Shown one piece after another: positions 35,485-44,306 of a DNA stretch of 64,000 bases. Position 1 is the first letter of the stretch. Every line of letters begins with the position of its first letter. The notes under the pieces are model-generated. The model made no database searches. It was not told the origin of the DNA and saw nothing but the letters and a program-made list of their open reading frames with translations. The stretch comes from G963667855 sp963667855 (lineage in GTDB: Bacteria; Planctomycetota; Phycisphaerae; UBA1845): assembly GCA_963667855.2 (NCBI GenBank), contig CAXXKI010000035.1:23956-87955 (forward strand), read 5' to 3'. Made by a program: the position numbers and the translations under genes.

Positions 35485-37077
35485 TCAGGCGGATTCCGCC
35501 AACTTGTTGCTCAAACCGTTCTTGCCATACGTCTTCATCAGACCGTATTCAAAACTGTCGTGAATCGCCTGCCAACTGGCCTCGATTATATTCCGCGACG
35601 CCCCCACAGTACTCCACGTCGTTGTCCCATCACTTGAATTTATCAGTACACGGGTAAGTGCCGACGTACCCGTCGTTTCCTCCAGGATTCGCACCTTGTA
35701 GTCCACCAGGTGAAACCTTTCGATCTCCGGGTACACGGTTATTAGTGCTTTTCTCAAGGCAATATCCAACGCTCCGACAGGGCCCACCCCATCGGCCACT
35801 GTGTGATGAATCTGTCCGCCCGTCTTGATCTTCACGTTAGCTTCCGCCAGGTGCCCTCTCTTTTCCCGATGCTCAACCACTACCATGAAATCCAGCATCT
35901 CGAAAAACGGCTTGTAGTCAGACTGCTTGCGGCGCATCATCAGTTCCAGCGATGCTTCGGCCGCTTCAAAGGAGAAGCCCCTGTTCTCCAGCTCCTTTAC
36001 CCTAGTCAGCACTTCAACGCTTTTCTGCGAGTCCTCCGTATCTATTCCGAACTCGTTGGCCTTGTAATTGATATTACCCCTGCCGGATAGTTCAGAAACC
36101 AGGATCCTCGTATCGTTACCCACTTCCGCCGGCGAAATATGTTCGTAAGAACCGCTATCGCGCTGAAGGGCTGCTACATGCACGCCGCCCTTGTGCGCAA
36201 AAGCGCTCCTGCCTACATAAGGTAAACTGCGCGGATGGGCTGAATTGCACACCTCACTTACCGCTCGCGACAGTTCCGTAAGCTTCCGCAGTTTTCCTTC
36301 TTCAACTACCTGCTCGCCCAGTTTCAATTCCAGGTTCGCCACAATCGTGCAAAGGTCTGCGTTTCCGCATCTTTCACCGATCCCGTTTATCGTACCCTGT
36401 ACCTGCTCGACTCCCGCACGTACCGCGGTTATGGAGTTGGCCACCGCACAACCACTGTCATTGTGCGAGTGTATTCCCAATGCTACATCTATTTCCGCCG
36501 AAACCTCTCCCACAACCTTTTCGATCATCCACGGCATGGTGCCGCCGTTGGTATCACATAGTACAAGCGTATCCGCTCCACCATTGGCCGCGGCTCGCAA
36601 TACTTTGACCGCGTATTCCCTGTCAGCGAAATAACCATCAAAGAAATGCTCCGCGTCAAATACGACCCGCCTGCCGGCCGACCGCAAATACGCCACGCTC
36701 TCTTCAATAATCCGCAGGTTGTTCTCCAGATCGGTCCGTAGAACCTCCGTCACATGCCGCGTCCAGGCTTTTCCAAATATCGCCACTACCGGAGCCTCGC
36801 TCTCCAGCAAAGCCTTGATATTATCATCGTCTTGCGGGGACAACGATGGACGGCAGGTGCTTCCGAACGCACTGATCGTTGCGTTTTTCAAACCCAGTTT
36901 GCGCACATCTCGAAAATACTCAGCGTCCTTGGGATTCGAGCCAGGCCAACCTCCCTCGACCAGTTGGACTCCAAATTCATCAAGCATACTGGTTATACGT
37001 AACTTATCCTGGGCCGTTAGGTTCACACCTTCGCCCTGGGTTCCGTCCCGGAGTGTAGTGTCGTATAGTTCTATCAT
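35485..37077 (-). CDS. cimA: (R)-citramalate synthase
   Basis: 530 residues, the usual length for the long CimA type. The HMGL-like barrel starts IELYDTTLRDGTQGEGVN and has VEGGWPGSNPKD (the GGWPGSNPKD block separates CimA from LeuA), HSHNDSGCAVANS and GNADLCTIVANL. The C-terminal ~150 residues form a LeuA-type regulatory domain. It joins pyruvate and acetyl-CoA to (R)-citramalate, from which LeuCD and LeuB make 2-oxobutyrate, opening isoleucine synthesis without threonine. ATGA overlap with leuD and 24 bases to leuB. Confidence 0.9.
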   Translation of the reverse strand: MIELYDTTLRDGTQGEGVNLTAQDKLRITSMLDEFGVQLVEGGWPGSNPKDAEYFRDVRKLGLKNATISAFGSTCRPSLSPQDDDNIKALLESEAPVVAIFGKAWTRHVTEVLRTDLENNLRIIEESVAYLRSAGRRVVFDAEHFFDGYFADREYAVKVLRAAANGGADTLVLCDTNGGTMPWMIEKVVGEVSAEIDVALGIHSHNDSGCAVANSITAVRAGVEQVQGTINGIGERCGNADLCTIVANLELKLGEQVVEEGKLRKLTELSRAVSEVCNSAHPRSLPYVGRSAFAHKGGVHVAALQRDSGSYEHISPAEVGNDTRILVSELSGRGNINYKANEFGIDTEDSQKSVEVLTRVKELENRGFSFEAAEASLELMMRRKQSDYKPFFEMLDFMVVVEHREKRGHLAEANVKIKTGGQIHHTVADGVGPVGALDIALRKALITVYPEIERFHLVDYKVRILEETTGTSALTRVLINSSDGTTTWSTVGASRNIIEASWQAIHDSFEYGLMKTYGKNGLSNKLAESA

Positions 37078-37667
37078 GCCTTTGCCTCTCCATTGGCAAC
37101 CAGACCTGTTTTTCTCGCGTACTTGAAAAGACCGCCGGCCGACACTACCTCCTCCACCTGCCCCATGGGTCGCAATGGATGTTCTGCCGCCGACTGAGCC
37201 GCCCGTATCTCCATAGTCTTTAGATTAACTTCAACTTCATCACCGGTAACGAAATGTTCGCAAAGCCGGTACTGGGATTCCACCGGGTACAGCTCGCCTG
37301 TAGCAATCGCGTTGCGGAAAAAAATCCGCGCATATGACTCGGCAATCACGATTTTCACTCCAGCGGCACCCAGCGCAATCGGAGCGTGCTCCCTGGAAGA
37401 TCCGCAACCGAAATTCCTCCCGGCTATAATGACCGCATAGTCCGAGGGAGCATTTCCCGCTTCCACCAGTCGTTCCGGATAGTCCTCAACGGGAAGTCCC
37501 GAAAGCGCATACCCGCCCAGTTGCATACATTCCTGCGCTATGGTCGGCACCAGCGACAGATACTCGGCCGGTATTATCTGGTCCGTATCGATGTTGTCGC
37601 CCACAACGTACACTTTTCCAACAATTGTACTTTTCGCTACCCCTGATTCTTCCATTTGAATCACCAT
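37074..37667 (-). CDS. leuD: 3-isopropylmalate dehydratase small subunit
   Basis: 197 residues. KVYVVGDNIDTDQIIPAEYL near 18 and NFGCGSSREHAPIALGAAG near 88 are the small-subunit swivel-domain motifs, with the IVIAESYARIFFRNAI region after them. A GGGA box lies just before the ATG at 37667. With LeuC it isomerises isopropylmalate, and probably citramalate to 3-methylmalate. The C-terminal ~40 residues past the usual end are uncharacterised. Seven bases after leuC. Confidence 0.93.
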   Translation of the reverse strand: MVIQMEESGVAKSTIVGKVYVVGDNIDTDQIIPAEYLSLVPTIAQECMQLGGYALSGLPVEDYPERLVEAGNAPSDYAVIIAGRNFGCGSSREHAPIALGAAGVKIVIAESYARIFFRNAIATGELYPVESQYRLCEHFVTGDEVEVNLKTMEIRAAQSAAEHPLRPMGQVEEVVSAGGLFKYARKTGLVANGEAKA

Positions 37668-37674
37668 GTTTCCC

Positions 37675-39048
37675 TTATAAGTACTTTCTCGGATCAGTTA
37701 CGCATCCCGACACAGCCGACGCAGCAACCGTATACGGACTGGCCAGATGTATCTTCGCGTCCGCGTGCCCCATTCGACCTGGAAAATTCCGGTTGGTTGT
37801 GCTTATGCAACTCAATGGCTGATTAACCCGGCCAAAAGTGTCACTCGGACCTCCAAGGCACGCGGCACAACCGGCGTTTTCCGTCATCTTCACCCCCGCG
37901 GCTACCAGCGCATCCCACATGCTCATGCCGCCATTTGTTTTTGCCTTGAGTTTTTCCCTCACCTCAACCGTTGCCGGCACTCCATAAGTGGCTATCGCCA
38001 CTTTTCTACCGGTAACTATTTCCGCAAAGGCTTCAAAGTCCGCCATCTTCCCCCCGGTACACGATCCGATATATGCCCGATCAAGTTTCATCTCCGCACA
38101 TTCCGAGACCTTTGCCCGCTGCCCCGGATTAGGGTGCAACGCTACCGTAGGTTCCAGAGTCGAAAGATCTATAGCAAATTTTTTAGCGTAAACCGCACCA
38201 GCGTCGGCCTGCATTACCTGGTACTCGTGAGTAGTGCCATTAGCTTTTCCCTTATCATCAACATATTGCCGGACTAGATCGTCAACTTCAAATACCGCGT
38301 TCTTCGCTCCCGCCTCCACTCCCATGTTGGCCACCGTCATCCGCTCTTCCATCGACAAACCGGCGATTCCATCGCCGCCAAACTCCATCGCCATGTACGT
38401 CGCTCCGTCAAACCCTATCTCCCCGATAATGTGCAGGATGATATCCTTGGCCATTACGCCTTTTTGCAATTTGCCAGTCAGGTTAAAACGCAACGTTTCC
38501 GGAACCCTTAGCAACATCTTGCCTGTTCCCATCACAAACGCCGCGTCCGTATTACCTATTCCCGTAGCGAACTCACCAAACGCCCCGGCCGTGCAAGTGT
38601 GCGAATCCGTTCCCACCAGTACTTCGCCCGGACGCGTATGCCCCTTCTCAGCCAAAGCGACATGACAGACTCCCGCATACCGGTTGCCGTGTTGAGCGGC
38701 ATAATCGCCTTTGGAAATATCAAATTTCCACTGCCCCCGCTCATCGTCTATGACGTCATAAAAGTATTTGATTCCCTGCTCTCGAACGAACTCCCGCAGG
38801 ATATCGACATTGCGATTCGAACGCTCATCACCGGTAAAAATGTAATGATCGGGAATTATCACCACCTTCTGCGAATCCCACACACGTGACTTTTCACCGA
38901 ATTCCCTTTTCATTACCCCGATTGTGCCAGGACCGCAAACGTCATGAGTCATCAAGACGTCCACGTTTACCAGAACGCTTTCGCCGGGTTCAACCCGCTC
39001 TTTACCGGCCGCATTCGCCAGTATCTTCTCTGTCAATGTCATGCTCAT
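37675..39048 (-). CDS. leuC: 3-isopropylmalate dehydratase large subunit
   Basis: 457 residues of the aconitase superfamily. VGTDSHTCTAGAFGEFATGIGNTD near 145 and GSCTGGKMADF near 330 hold active-site and cluster residues; the remaining cluster cysteines are in NAGCAACLGG near 393. The GSCTGGK form and YIGSC context are nearer the archaeal/HacA-like large subunits than the E. coli type, so a broader substrate range (isopropylmalate and citramalate) is plausible. The start is either the ATG at 39048 or one two codons later. Confidence 0.92.
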   Translation of the reverse strand: MSMTLTEKILANAAGKERVEPGESVLVNVDVLMTHDVCGPGTIGVMKREFGEKSRVWDSQKVVIIPDHYIFTGDERSNRNVDILREFVREQGIKYFYDVIDDERGQWKFDISKGDYAAQHGNRYAGVCHVALAEKGHTRPGEVLVGTDSHTCTAGAFGEFATGIGNTDAAFVMGTGKMLLRVPETLRFNLTGKLQKGVMAKDIILHIIGEIGFDGATYMAMEFGGDGIAGLSMEERMTVANMGVEAGAKNAVFEVDDLVRQYVDDKGKANGTTHEYQVMQADAGAVYAKKFAIDLSTLEPTVALHPNPGQRAKVSECAEMKLDRAYIGSCTGGKMADFEAFAEIVTGRKVAIATYGVPATVEVREKLKAKTNGGMSMWDALVAAGVKMTENAGCAACLGGPSDTFGRVNQPLSCISTTNRNFPGRMGHADAKIHLASPYTVAASAVSGCVTDPRKYL

Positions 39049-39093
39049 TATTTAGAGTTACCCCCAATCGCATTTCGCGATATTGTTCGTCGA

Positions 39094-39477
39094 TTATCCG
39101 CCTTGTGCGTTTACCAACTCGTTGATTGCCATGACGTAGGCTTTGGCACTGGCTACCAGGATGTCCGTGTCAGACGCACTGCCCATCCCCTCTTTCGCGC
39201 CTTCTCCTCGACCTTGAACCTTGATGGTCACCTTGCATACCGCGTCCAGATTTCCGTGTACTTCATGAACTATGTAGTCTTCAACGTCACACTCTCTGCG
39301 AACAATCTTGTTGACCGCCTTGCAGATTGCATCCACAGGTCCGGTTCCGGTTGCCGCCTGCGTCTCGCTTTTGCCGTTCGGCGCGGTCAACGATACACTC
39401 GCCGTCGGTAATGATGGATAACCACATGCCACATGCACACCGTGTAAAACGTATTCGCCGCTCGATCCCGATGCCAT
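39094..39477 (-). CDS. Stand-alone LeuA-type regulatory (dimerisation) domain protein
   Basis: 127 residues with no catalytic barrel. The whole protein aligns without gaps to the C-terminal ~118 residues of the leuA product next door; by eye about half the positions are identical, including LPTASVSLT, TGTGPVDAI, and the block DTDILVASAKAY. In full-length 2-isopropylmalate synthase this domain binds leucine and causes feedback inhibition. It begins 23 bases after the leuA stop and is followed by leuC, so it is made with the pathway. It may mix with LeuA or CimA subunits or bind leucine alone. It arose most simply by partial duplication of leuA. Confidence 0.88.
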   Translation of the reverse strand: MASGSSGEYVLHGVHVACGYPSLPTASVSLTAPNGKSETQAATGTGPVDAICKAVNKIVRRECDVEDYIVHEVHGNLDAVCKVTIKVQGRGEGAKEGMGSASDTDILVASAKAYVMAINELVNAQGG

Positions 39478-39500
39478 AATTACCCCGCAACCATGAAAAC

Positions 39501-41066
39501 CTATCGAGTCCCGTTAGCCTTGCTGCAGAAATCACCTTCCACCCGGGCCAGTTTATTCAATGCCGCCAGGTACGCTTTCGCACTGGCAACCAGGATATCC
39601 GTATCCGCACCATGTCCGCTGTAGATCCGGGCACCCTCTTCTTTCTTTCTCACCCGAACCGTAACTTCACCAAGTGCATCGATACCACCGCTCACCGCGT
39701 GGACCACATATTCCAATAAGTCGGCGTCCATCTCCGATATCTCATCAACCGCCGAAAAGATCGCGTCGACAGGACCGGTACCCGTACAAGCCTTGGTTTT
39801 ACACGAACCGTCCGGCAGCGTTATGGAAACGCTGGCCGTGGGCAGAGCCGGAGCGCCACACGAAACATTTACCCCGTGTAACACGAACAGATCCTCCGGC
39901 TGCTGGAACTCGTCCGCTACCAGTGCCTCCAGATCCGCCTCCGTAACCTCCTTCTTCTTGTCCGCTAGAACCTTGAACCGGGCGAATACTTTATCCAGAT
40001 CCTCCTCAGACATATGGTTAAAGCCAATTTCGTCCAGGTTCTTGCGCAGAGCGTGCCGACCGGAATGTTTCCCCAGCACCAGCCGGCTCTGAGTCAACCC
40101 TACCGTTTCCGGCGTCATTATCTCGTACGTTTCCCTGTGCTTGATTACGCCGTCCTGGTGAATGCCCGCCTCGTGAGCAAACGCGTTTCCACCAACAATG
40201 GCCTTGTTCGGCGGTACCGATATTCCCGTACGGGTGGCCACCAGGTGACTGCTGCGCGTCAAATGGGTCGTATCAATACCTGTATCGAACCCGTAAAACT
40301 CCCTTCTAGTTCGCAAAGCCATTACCACTTCTTCCAGCGAACAGTTGCCCGCCCGCTCTCCTATTCCATTAATCGTGCACTCTATCTGCCTGGCCCCGGC
40401 CTGGACGCCGGCCAACGAACACGCCGTAGCCAACCCAAGATCATCATGGCAGTGTACGGATATCACGCAGTTTTCAATCCCCGGTACGTTGTCTTTCACC
40501 GAGCGGACCATCTGTGCCAGTTCAGCCGGCTGCGCATATCCCACCGTATCCGGCAGATTCAGTGTGGTGGCCCCCGCCTCTATAACCGCCGCCAGCACTT
40601 CGTTGAGGAATACCGGATCGCTTCGGCTGGCATCCTCCGCACTGAACTCGACGTCCTTGCACAGGCTGTACGCATATTCCACCATTTTCTTCGCACGCTC
40701 TATCACCTTCTCCTTGCTCATCTTGAGCTTGTATTCCAGGTGCACATCAGACGTGGCGATAAAAGTGTGAATCCGGTTATTAGCCGCGTGGCTTACCGCC
40801 TGCCAGCAGGCGTCTATGTCCTTTTCCACCGCCCGGCACAGGCCCGTTATAATAGGCCCGTCTGGAGTTCCCACTCTGTCCGCTATTTTCGTTACCGCTT
40901 CGAGATCACCCGGAGACGCTGCCGGAAAACCCGCTTCAATAACATCCACCCCCAGCCGGGCGAGCTGTTGGGCAATTTCCAGTTTGGCCACCGTGTCCAG
41001 TGAGGCCCCCGGAGATTGCTCGCCATCTCTCAACGTCGTATCGAATATGCGTACGTAATTACTCAT
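39501..41066 (-). CDS. leuA: 2-isopropylmalate synthase
   Basis: 521 residues. The barrel opens VRIFDTTLRDGEQSPGASL, with HCHDDLGLATACSLAGVQAGARQ near 200 (metal His residues), GIGERAGNCSLEEVVMAL and GNAFAHEAGIHQDGV near 290. The C-terminal regulatory domain starts near 390 (LFVLHGVNVSCG). It condenses 2-oxoisovalerate with acetyl-CoA, the first committed step to leucine. AAGGA lies eight bases before the ATG, directly after a stable hairpin in the leader. Its regulatory domain is repeated as a separate gene downstream. Confidence 0.95.
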   Translation of the reverse strand: MSNYVRIFDTTLRDGEQSPGASLDTVAKLEIAQQLARLGVDVIEAGFPAASPGDLEAVTKIADRVGTPDGPIITGLCRAVEKDIDACWQAVSHAANNRIHTFIATSDVHLEYKLKMSKEKVIERAKKMVEYAYSLCKDVEFSAEDASRSDPVFLNEVLAAVIEAGATTLNLPDTVGYAQPAELAQMVRSVKDNVPGIENCVISVHCHDDLGLATACSLAGVQAGARQIECTINGIGERAGNCSLEEVVMALRTRREFYGFDTGIDTTHLTRSSHLVATRTGISVPPNKAIVGGNAFAHEAGIHQDGVIKHRETYEIMTPETVGLTQSRLVLGKHSGRHALRKNLDEIGFNHMSEEDLDKVFARFKVLADKKKEVTEADLEALVADEFQQPEDLFVLHGVNVSCGAPALPTASVSITLPDGSCKTKACTGTGPVDAIFSAVDEISEMDADLLEYVVHAVSGGIDALGEVTVRVRKKEEGARIYSGHGADTDILVASAKAYLAALNKLARVEGDFCSKANGTR

Positions 41067-41086
41067 TTTCCAATTCCTTTAAGATC

Positions 41087-41119
41087 GCCTCCCGGTCCTG
41101 GAGAAAAGAACCGGGAGGC
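41087..41119 (-). repeat. Stable hairpin just upstream of the leuA ribosome site
   Basis: Minus-strand GCCTCCCGGTTC and GGACCGGGAGGC pair over 12 bases (one G-T) around a 9-base loop. No U-run follows. It lies in the 73-base ilvC-leuA gap with its 3' end about eight bases before the AAGGA box. It could be an RNA processing or stability element, or could tune leuA translation. Confidence 0.6.
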
Positions 41120-41139
41120 TTAAGGCGATATATAGGAAA

Positions 41140-42183
41140 TCAGCCAATCCCTTGGATTATCGCGGCGTCCTGTTTTCCCCCGGCCCCTTGTTTGGCCGCC
41201 TTCAACCACGGCATCATTGACCGCAATTCGCTTCCGATCTGCTCTACCGGGTGTTTCGCCTGCTCCTCGGCAATTGCCGTCATCTTCGGCTTGCCTGCGG
41301 CGCACTCCGCCATCCATTCATCAGCAAACGCCCCAGACTGAATCTCCGCTAGAATCTGCTTCATTGCTTCGCGAGCTTCGTCACTGATTACCCTCTTACC
41401 ACGCGAGAGGTCACCGTACTCGGCCGTGTTACTGATCGAACGCCGCATGCCGCTGATCCCGTGCTCGTACATCAGATCCACTATCAGCTTCACTTCGTGC
41501 AGGCACTCGAAATAAGCCATCTCAGGGGCATACCCCGCCGCTGTAAGCGTCTCGAAGCCCGCACGGATCAACTCGCTCAATCCGCCGCACAACACAGCCT
41601 GCTCGCCGAAAAGGTCGGTTTCCGTCTCTTCCTTGAAACTCGTTTCCAGAATACCCGCGCGACCTCCGCCGATGCCGCTTGCGTAAGCCAGACCTACTTC
41701 ACGCGTATCACCTGATGGATCCTGGCCCACAGCAAGCAAACAGGGAACACCCGCACCGCGATGATACTCCCTGCGCACCAGATGCCCAGGCCCCTTTGGC
41801 GCGACCATGAACACGTTTACATCCGCCGATGGAACTATCTTTTCGAAGTGAACACAGAACCCGTGAGCGAACGCCAGGTAGTTTCCCTTCTCCAGGTTAG
41901 GAGCGATATCCTTGGTATACGTTTCCGGCTGCAACTCATCCGGCATTAACACCATGACTACGTCACTTCTCTTCACGGCCTCGGCTGTTTCGAAAACTTC
42001 CAGTCCGTTGGCTTCCGCCTTCGACCAGGAAGCACTCCCGTTACGTAATCCAACAACCACATCAAATCCGCTGTCCTTCAGGTTCAATGCGTGCGCGTGC
42101 CCTTGGGAACCGAACCCGATAATGGCAATACGCTTGTTCTTAAGAGCATCCGGATTACAGTCTTTGTCATGCAATACGTTCAC
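41140..42183 (-). CDS. ilvC: Ketol-acid reductoisomerase, class I
   Basis: 347 residues, the short class I form. NADPH motif IAIIGFGSQGHAHALNLKDSG at residues 18-38, APKGPGHLVRREY near 126 and the metal-binding DLFGEQAVLCGG near 192 with E-x-x-x-E later (YFECLHEVKLIVDLMYE). It isomerises and reduces acetolactate or acetohydroxybutyrate. A 36-base gap separates it from the small acetolactate synthase subunit. Confidence 0.95.
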   Translation of the reverse strand: MNVLHDKDCNPDALKNKRIAIIGFGSQGHAHALNLKDSGFDVVVGLRNGSASWSKAEANGLEVFETAEAVKRSDVVMVLMPDELQPETYTKDIAPNLEKGNYLAFAHGFCVHFEKIVPSADVNVFMVAPKGPGHLVRREYHRGAGVPCLLAVGQDPSGDTREVGLAYASGIGGGRAGILETSFKEETETDLFGEQAVLCGGLSELIRAGFETLTAAGYAPEMAYFECLHEVKLIVDLMYEHGISGMRRSISNTAEYGDLSRGKRVISDEAREAMKQILAEIQSGAFADEWMAECAAGKPKMTAIAEEQAKHPVEQIGSELRSMMPWLKAAKQGAGGKQDAAIIQGIG

Positions 42184-42218
42184 TGTTCATTCCTTCTCAT
42201 ATTGAGTTTAAGCAATAC

Positions 42219-42497
42219 CTACGCGGTGTTGCGCAGGTCGCAAGTTTCCGTTTGTCCATCTGCCTCGTTGACACCCACGGCGTGCAACTCGTTCAGTTCC
42301 ATAACATCCATAATCCTCCGCAGTTGCGGAGCAAACCGGTGAGCTGCGTGGTTTGGTGCCCAGACCACGATATTCGCCCTGCCGTCTGCCGCCGATACAA
42401 AGGTCACTTTCCCGCGAAGACGCTCGCAATGCAGCAGAACCTTGGTCAGCGCTGTCATGCGCCTCAACACCAGTGCAAAAGTTAAAATCTTCATCAT
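42219..42497 (-). CDS. Acetolactate synthase small subunit, short IlvM-like ACT protein
   Basis: 92 residues starting at ATG 42497, which overlaps the ilvB stop (ATGA); longer readings lie wholly inside ilvB. The N-terminal LTFALVLRRMTALTKVLLHCERLRG and the following FVSAADGRANIVVW fit a beta-alpha-beta ACT fold, as in the ~87-residue IlvM type rather than the ~160-residue IlvN/IlvH type. It would stabilise and regulate the catalytic subunit. The similarity is weak and the call leans on operon position. Confidence 0.65.
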   Translation of the reverse strand: MMKILTFALVLRRMTALTKVLLHCERLRGKVTFVSAADGRANIVVWAPNHAAHRFAPQLRRIMDVMELNELHAVGVNEADGQTETCDLRNTA

Positions 42498-44176
42498 GCT
42501 GACTCCATCATTTCGCCAAGTCCCGCTCCTGCGGGGACCATGGGAAAAACATTCTCTTCCAGATGGCACCTGCAATGCAGCAGTGCCGGTCCTTCGCAAT
42601 CCCACCAGGCATCTATGGTAGATTGCATATCTCCAGCGTTTTCCAGGCTGAAAGCGCCGATATTGTAAACACGGGCCAGATCCGCGAAATTCGGATTATC
42701 CGACAGATCCACTCCGCTGTAACGTTTGTCAAAAAACAGCTCCTGCCACTGTCGCACCATTCCCAAATACTGGTTATCCATAACCAGCATTTTTAAGGGA
42801 ATATTGCATCTGCGTATGGTAGCCATCTCCGCCATCGTCATCTGGAATCCACCATCTCCCGAAATCGTCAGAACCCTTTGATCCGGGCGGGCGAATTGAG
42901 CTCCCATACCCGAGGGAACACCAAAACCCATGGTCCCCGAACCGCCGGACGTAATGAGGTTTTGCGGCGATTCCGGTCGAATCCGCTGCGCTGTCCACAT
43001 CTGCTGCTGACCTACATCGGTAGCTACGATGGCTTCCGGACCCGCCTTATCCAGAACGGCCTGGATCATTGCCGCCGGTGCTATACCATCGTCAAACTGC
43101 CTGGTAGAACCGTTCAAACCGTGCCCATACCCCTTAACCTCCTCCTGCCACTTAAGGAAAGGCTTAATCGGATCCTTATCCAGCAGTTCGAGCCATGCAG
43201 TCAGCACGCCCTTCAGATCACCGTGTAACGAAACATCCACGGGAACTATTTTGCCGATTTCAGCCGCGTCGATATCAACGTGAATCACCCTGGCTTCAGG
43301 AGCGAACTTTGCCAGGTTGCCCGTAACCCGGTCGTCAAAACGCATTCCCATCGCCACAATCAGATCACTATTGGTTATACCCTTATTGGCCCATCTCAAG
43401 CCGTGCATCCCCGGCATTCCCAGCAAGCCCGGGTAATCCCTGTCAGCAGAACCTATTCCCATCAGCGTCGTGGAAACCGGGACTTGAGTTGCGTCACACC
43501 AGTCCCGAAACTCATTTGTCGCTTTGCCTAACCTGCAACCTCCGCCTACAATGCAGATCGGCCTATCCGCGGCCTTGAGCAATTCATGAGCTTTCTTCAA
43601 CGACGCGGGATTATGCTTCGGTGCCGGTTCGTAGGCAGGTAGTTCACTTAATGGTGAGCAGAATTTTTTGGTTTTTCCTACTAGGACATCTTTGGGAATA
43701 TCCACCAACACCGGACCTGGGCGACCCGATCTTGAAATGAAAATAGCCTCTTCCAGAATCTCAGGTAGATGGTCCGTCGATTTCACCAGGTAACACTGTT
43801 TCGTGGCAACCGCGACTATTCCAACGATATCCGCTTCCTGAAACCCGTCGGTCCCGATCAACGGGCTCGCCACCTGCCCGGTTATACACAACACCGGCGA
43901 TGAATCCATACTCGCCGTGCATATGCCCGTTACCAGGTTGGTTGCTCCGGGACCACTGGTGGCGATACACACGCCCATTTCGCCCGATGCGCGGGCATAT
44001 CCGTCTGCCGCGTGTACCGCTGACTGCTCGTGCCGGGTAAGTATGTGACGTATAGGGGAATCCAACAAGGCGTCGTATAAGGGCATTATCGTTCCGCCGG
44101 GATATCCAAAAGCGGTATTCACCCCCGCTTTCACCAGCGCGTCTATGACCACCTGTGATCCAGTTCGTTCCGTCAT
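42494..44176 (-). CDS. ilvB: Acetolactate synthase large subunit
   Basis: 560 residues from the ATG at 44176, chosen over upstream ATGs because AAGGGA precedes it and the family start (TGSQVVIDALVKAGV) follows. ThDP enzyme motifs: FGYPGGTIMPLYDAL with RHEQSAVHAADGYARASG holding the catalytic Glu, the FAD-region MLGMPGMHG, and the C-terminal ThDP/Mg motif GDGGFQMTMAEM...NQYLGMVRQWQ. It makes 2-acetolactate or 2-aceto-2-hydroxybutyrate, the first step for valine, leucine and isoleucine. First enzyme gene of the minus-strand operon and preceded by the attenuator described separately. Confidence 0.95.
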   Translation of the reverse strand: MTERTGSQVVIDALVKAGVNTAFGYPGGTIMPLYDALLDSPIRHILTRHEQSAVHAADGYARASGEMGVCIATSGPGATNLVTGICTASMDSSPVLCITGQVASPLIGTDGFQEADIVGIVAVATKQCYLVKSTDHLPEILEEAIFISRSGRPGPVLVDIPKDVLVGKTKKFCSPLSELPAYEPAPKHNPASLKKAHELLKAADRPICIVGGGCRLGKATNEFRDWCDATQVPVSTTLMGIGSADRDYPGLLGMPGMHGLRWANKGITNSDLIVAMGMRFDDRVTGNLAKFAPEARVIHVDIDAAEIGKIVPVDVSLHGDLKGVLTAWLELLDKDPIKPFLKWQEEVKGYGHGLNGSTRQFDDGIAPAAMIQAVLDKAGPEAIVATDVGQQQMWTAQRIRPESPQNLITSGGSGTMGFGVPSGMGAQFARPDQRVLTISGDGGFQMTMAEMATIRRCNIPLKMLVMDNQYLGMVRQWQELFFDKRYSGVDLSDNPNFADLARVYNIGAFSLENAGDMQSTIDAWWDCEGPALLHCRCHLEENVFPMVPAGAGLGEMMESA

Positions 44177-44235
44177 GTTTTTTCCCTTTAGCTCCTGCAT
44201 CCTGCTCGCTTGTTCCGCAAAAATCATGGTGCAAT

Positions 44236-44271
44236 AAAAAAAACCGACCCCCGCTAAGCGGGAGTCGGTTT
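44236..44271 (-). terminator. Attenuator terminator of the ilv leader
   Basis: Minus-strand AAACCGACTCCCGC-TTA-GCGGGGGTCGGTTT forms a 14-base-pair stem (one T-G pair) with a 3-base loop, directly followed by a run of T residues (the last arm bases continue into TTTTT) and then ATTGC. It is a textbook intrinsic terminator placed between a leader peptide and the ilvB start, where it would stop transcription before the operon. Confidence 0.9.
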
Positions 44272-44306
44272 CAAGGTCTCTTTTGGCTTTCTATCAGCCC
44301 TGCCCT

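Noticed and set aside
40014..41003. A 329-codon open frame antisense to leuA
   Set aside because: It lies entirely within leuA on the other strand, is rich in His, Arg and Tyr, and reflects leuA codon usage rather than a gene.
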